In this document: positions 5,135 to 5,154 of the stretch, piece by piece
Layout of the letters: each line of letters starts with the position of its first letter
Position numbering within the stretch: position 1 is the stretch's first letter
Source of the DNA: an uncultured Sutterella sp.
Lineage (GTDB): Bacteria > Pseudomonadota > Gammaproteobacteria > Burkholderiales > Burkholderiaceae_F
Length of the DNA stretch: 5,154 bases
NCBI GenBank assembly: GCA_902477615.1
Contig: CABSHY010000104.1
Location: 1-5,154, forward strand
Direction: 5' to 3'
Translations under genes and position numbers: made by a program
Notes under the pieces: generated by a model
What the model was told of the DNA's origin: nothing
What the model saw: the letters and a program-made list of their open reading frames with translations, nothing else
The model's database searches: none

Positions 5135-5154
5135 CATTATTCAAATTTGATTTA

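Noticed and set aside
4901..5137. Minus-strand open frame starting in the 3' terminator region
   Set aside because: Its start lies at the edge of the bidirectional terminator, no ribosome site was found, and its body is antisense to the rlmD end.
5135..5154. End of a convergent gene at the right edge
   Set aside because: A minus-strand TGA at 5141-5143 could end a frame (residues N-Q-I before it), but 11 bases are too few to support a gene.
1..5154. Mobile element, CRISPR array, tRNA or defence system
   Set aside because: All coding space is filled by recognised housekeeping or transport families; no transposase, repeat-spacer pattern, cloverleaf or defence domain was seen.

Overview
The window reads as ordinary chromosomal housekeeping DNA from a Gram-negative bacterium. 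All six recognisable genes lie on the + strand, five complete and one cut by the left edge. The lipoprotein signal and divisome activator of nlpD, the surE/nlpD/rlmD neighbourhood and the form of the RlmD cysteine cluster point to Betaproteobacteria, order Burkholderiales. The moderate base composition (not the high GC of Burkholderia or Bordetella) and the absence of pcm and rpoS would fit a host-associated lineage such as Sutterellaceae (Parasutterella or Sutterella-like). That placement is inference, not proof.

Layout: (1) 1-552, the C-terminal part of an NCS2 purine (xanthine/urate-type) permease, followed by two stacked hairpins, the second a strong intrinsic terminator. (2) About 130 bp (640-770) that should hold the promoter of the next unit, including a 10-bp direct repeat at 21-bp spacing and a GGCA-N6-TGCC dyad. 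(3) 771-1346, a flavin reductase-like split-barrel protein, followed after 6 bp by 1353-1760, a YqaA-type DedA/SNARE-associated membrane protein; these two probably share a transcript. (4) 1872-2627 surE and 2683-3513 nlpD, each preceded by a perfect 7-bp hairpin in its leader. (5) An intrinsic terminator directly after nlpD, only 31 bp before the start of rlmD (3604-5058). (6) A tail with two hairpins, the last a 14-bp perfect stem flanked by A and T runs that should terminate transcription in both directions.

Functionally, surE (5'-nucleotidase), nlpD (amidase activator for cell separation) and rlmD (23S rRNA U1939 methylation) are the remains of the widespread surE-pcm-nlpD-rpoS-rlmD cluster. 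Here pcm (isoaspartyl methyltransferase) and rpoS (stationary-phase sigma factor) are missing from their usual places. The permease and the flavin reductase/YqaA pair are separate units with no evident pathway link to that cluster. I see no mobile element, CRISPR array, tRNA, rRNA or phage gene, and no convincing sign of an undescribed system. The points most worth a second look are the eroded rpoS cluster, the terminator crowded against rlmD, and the small leader and operator structures.
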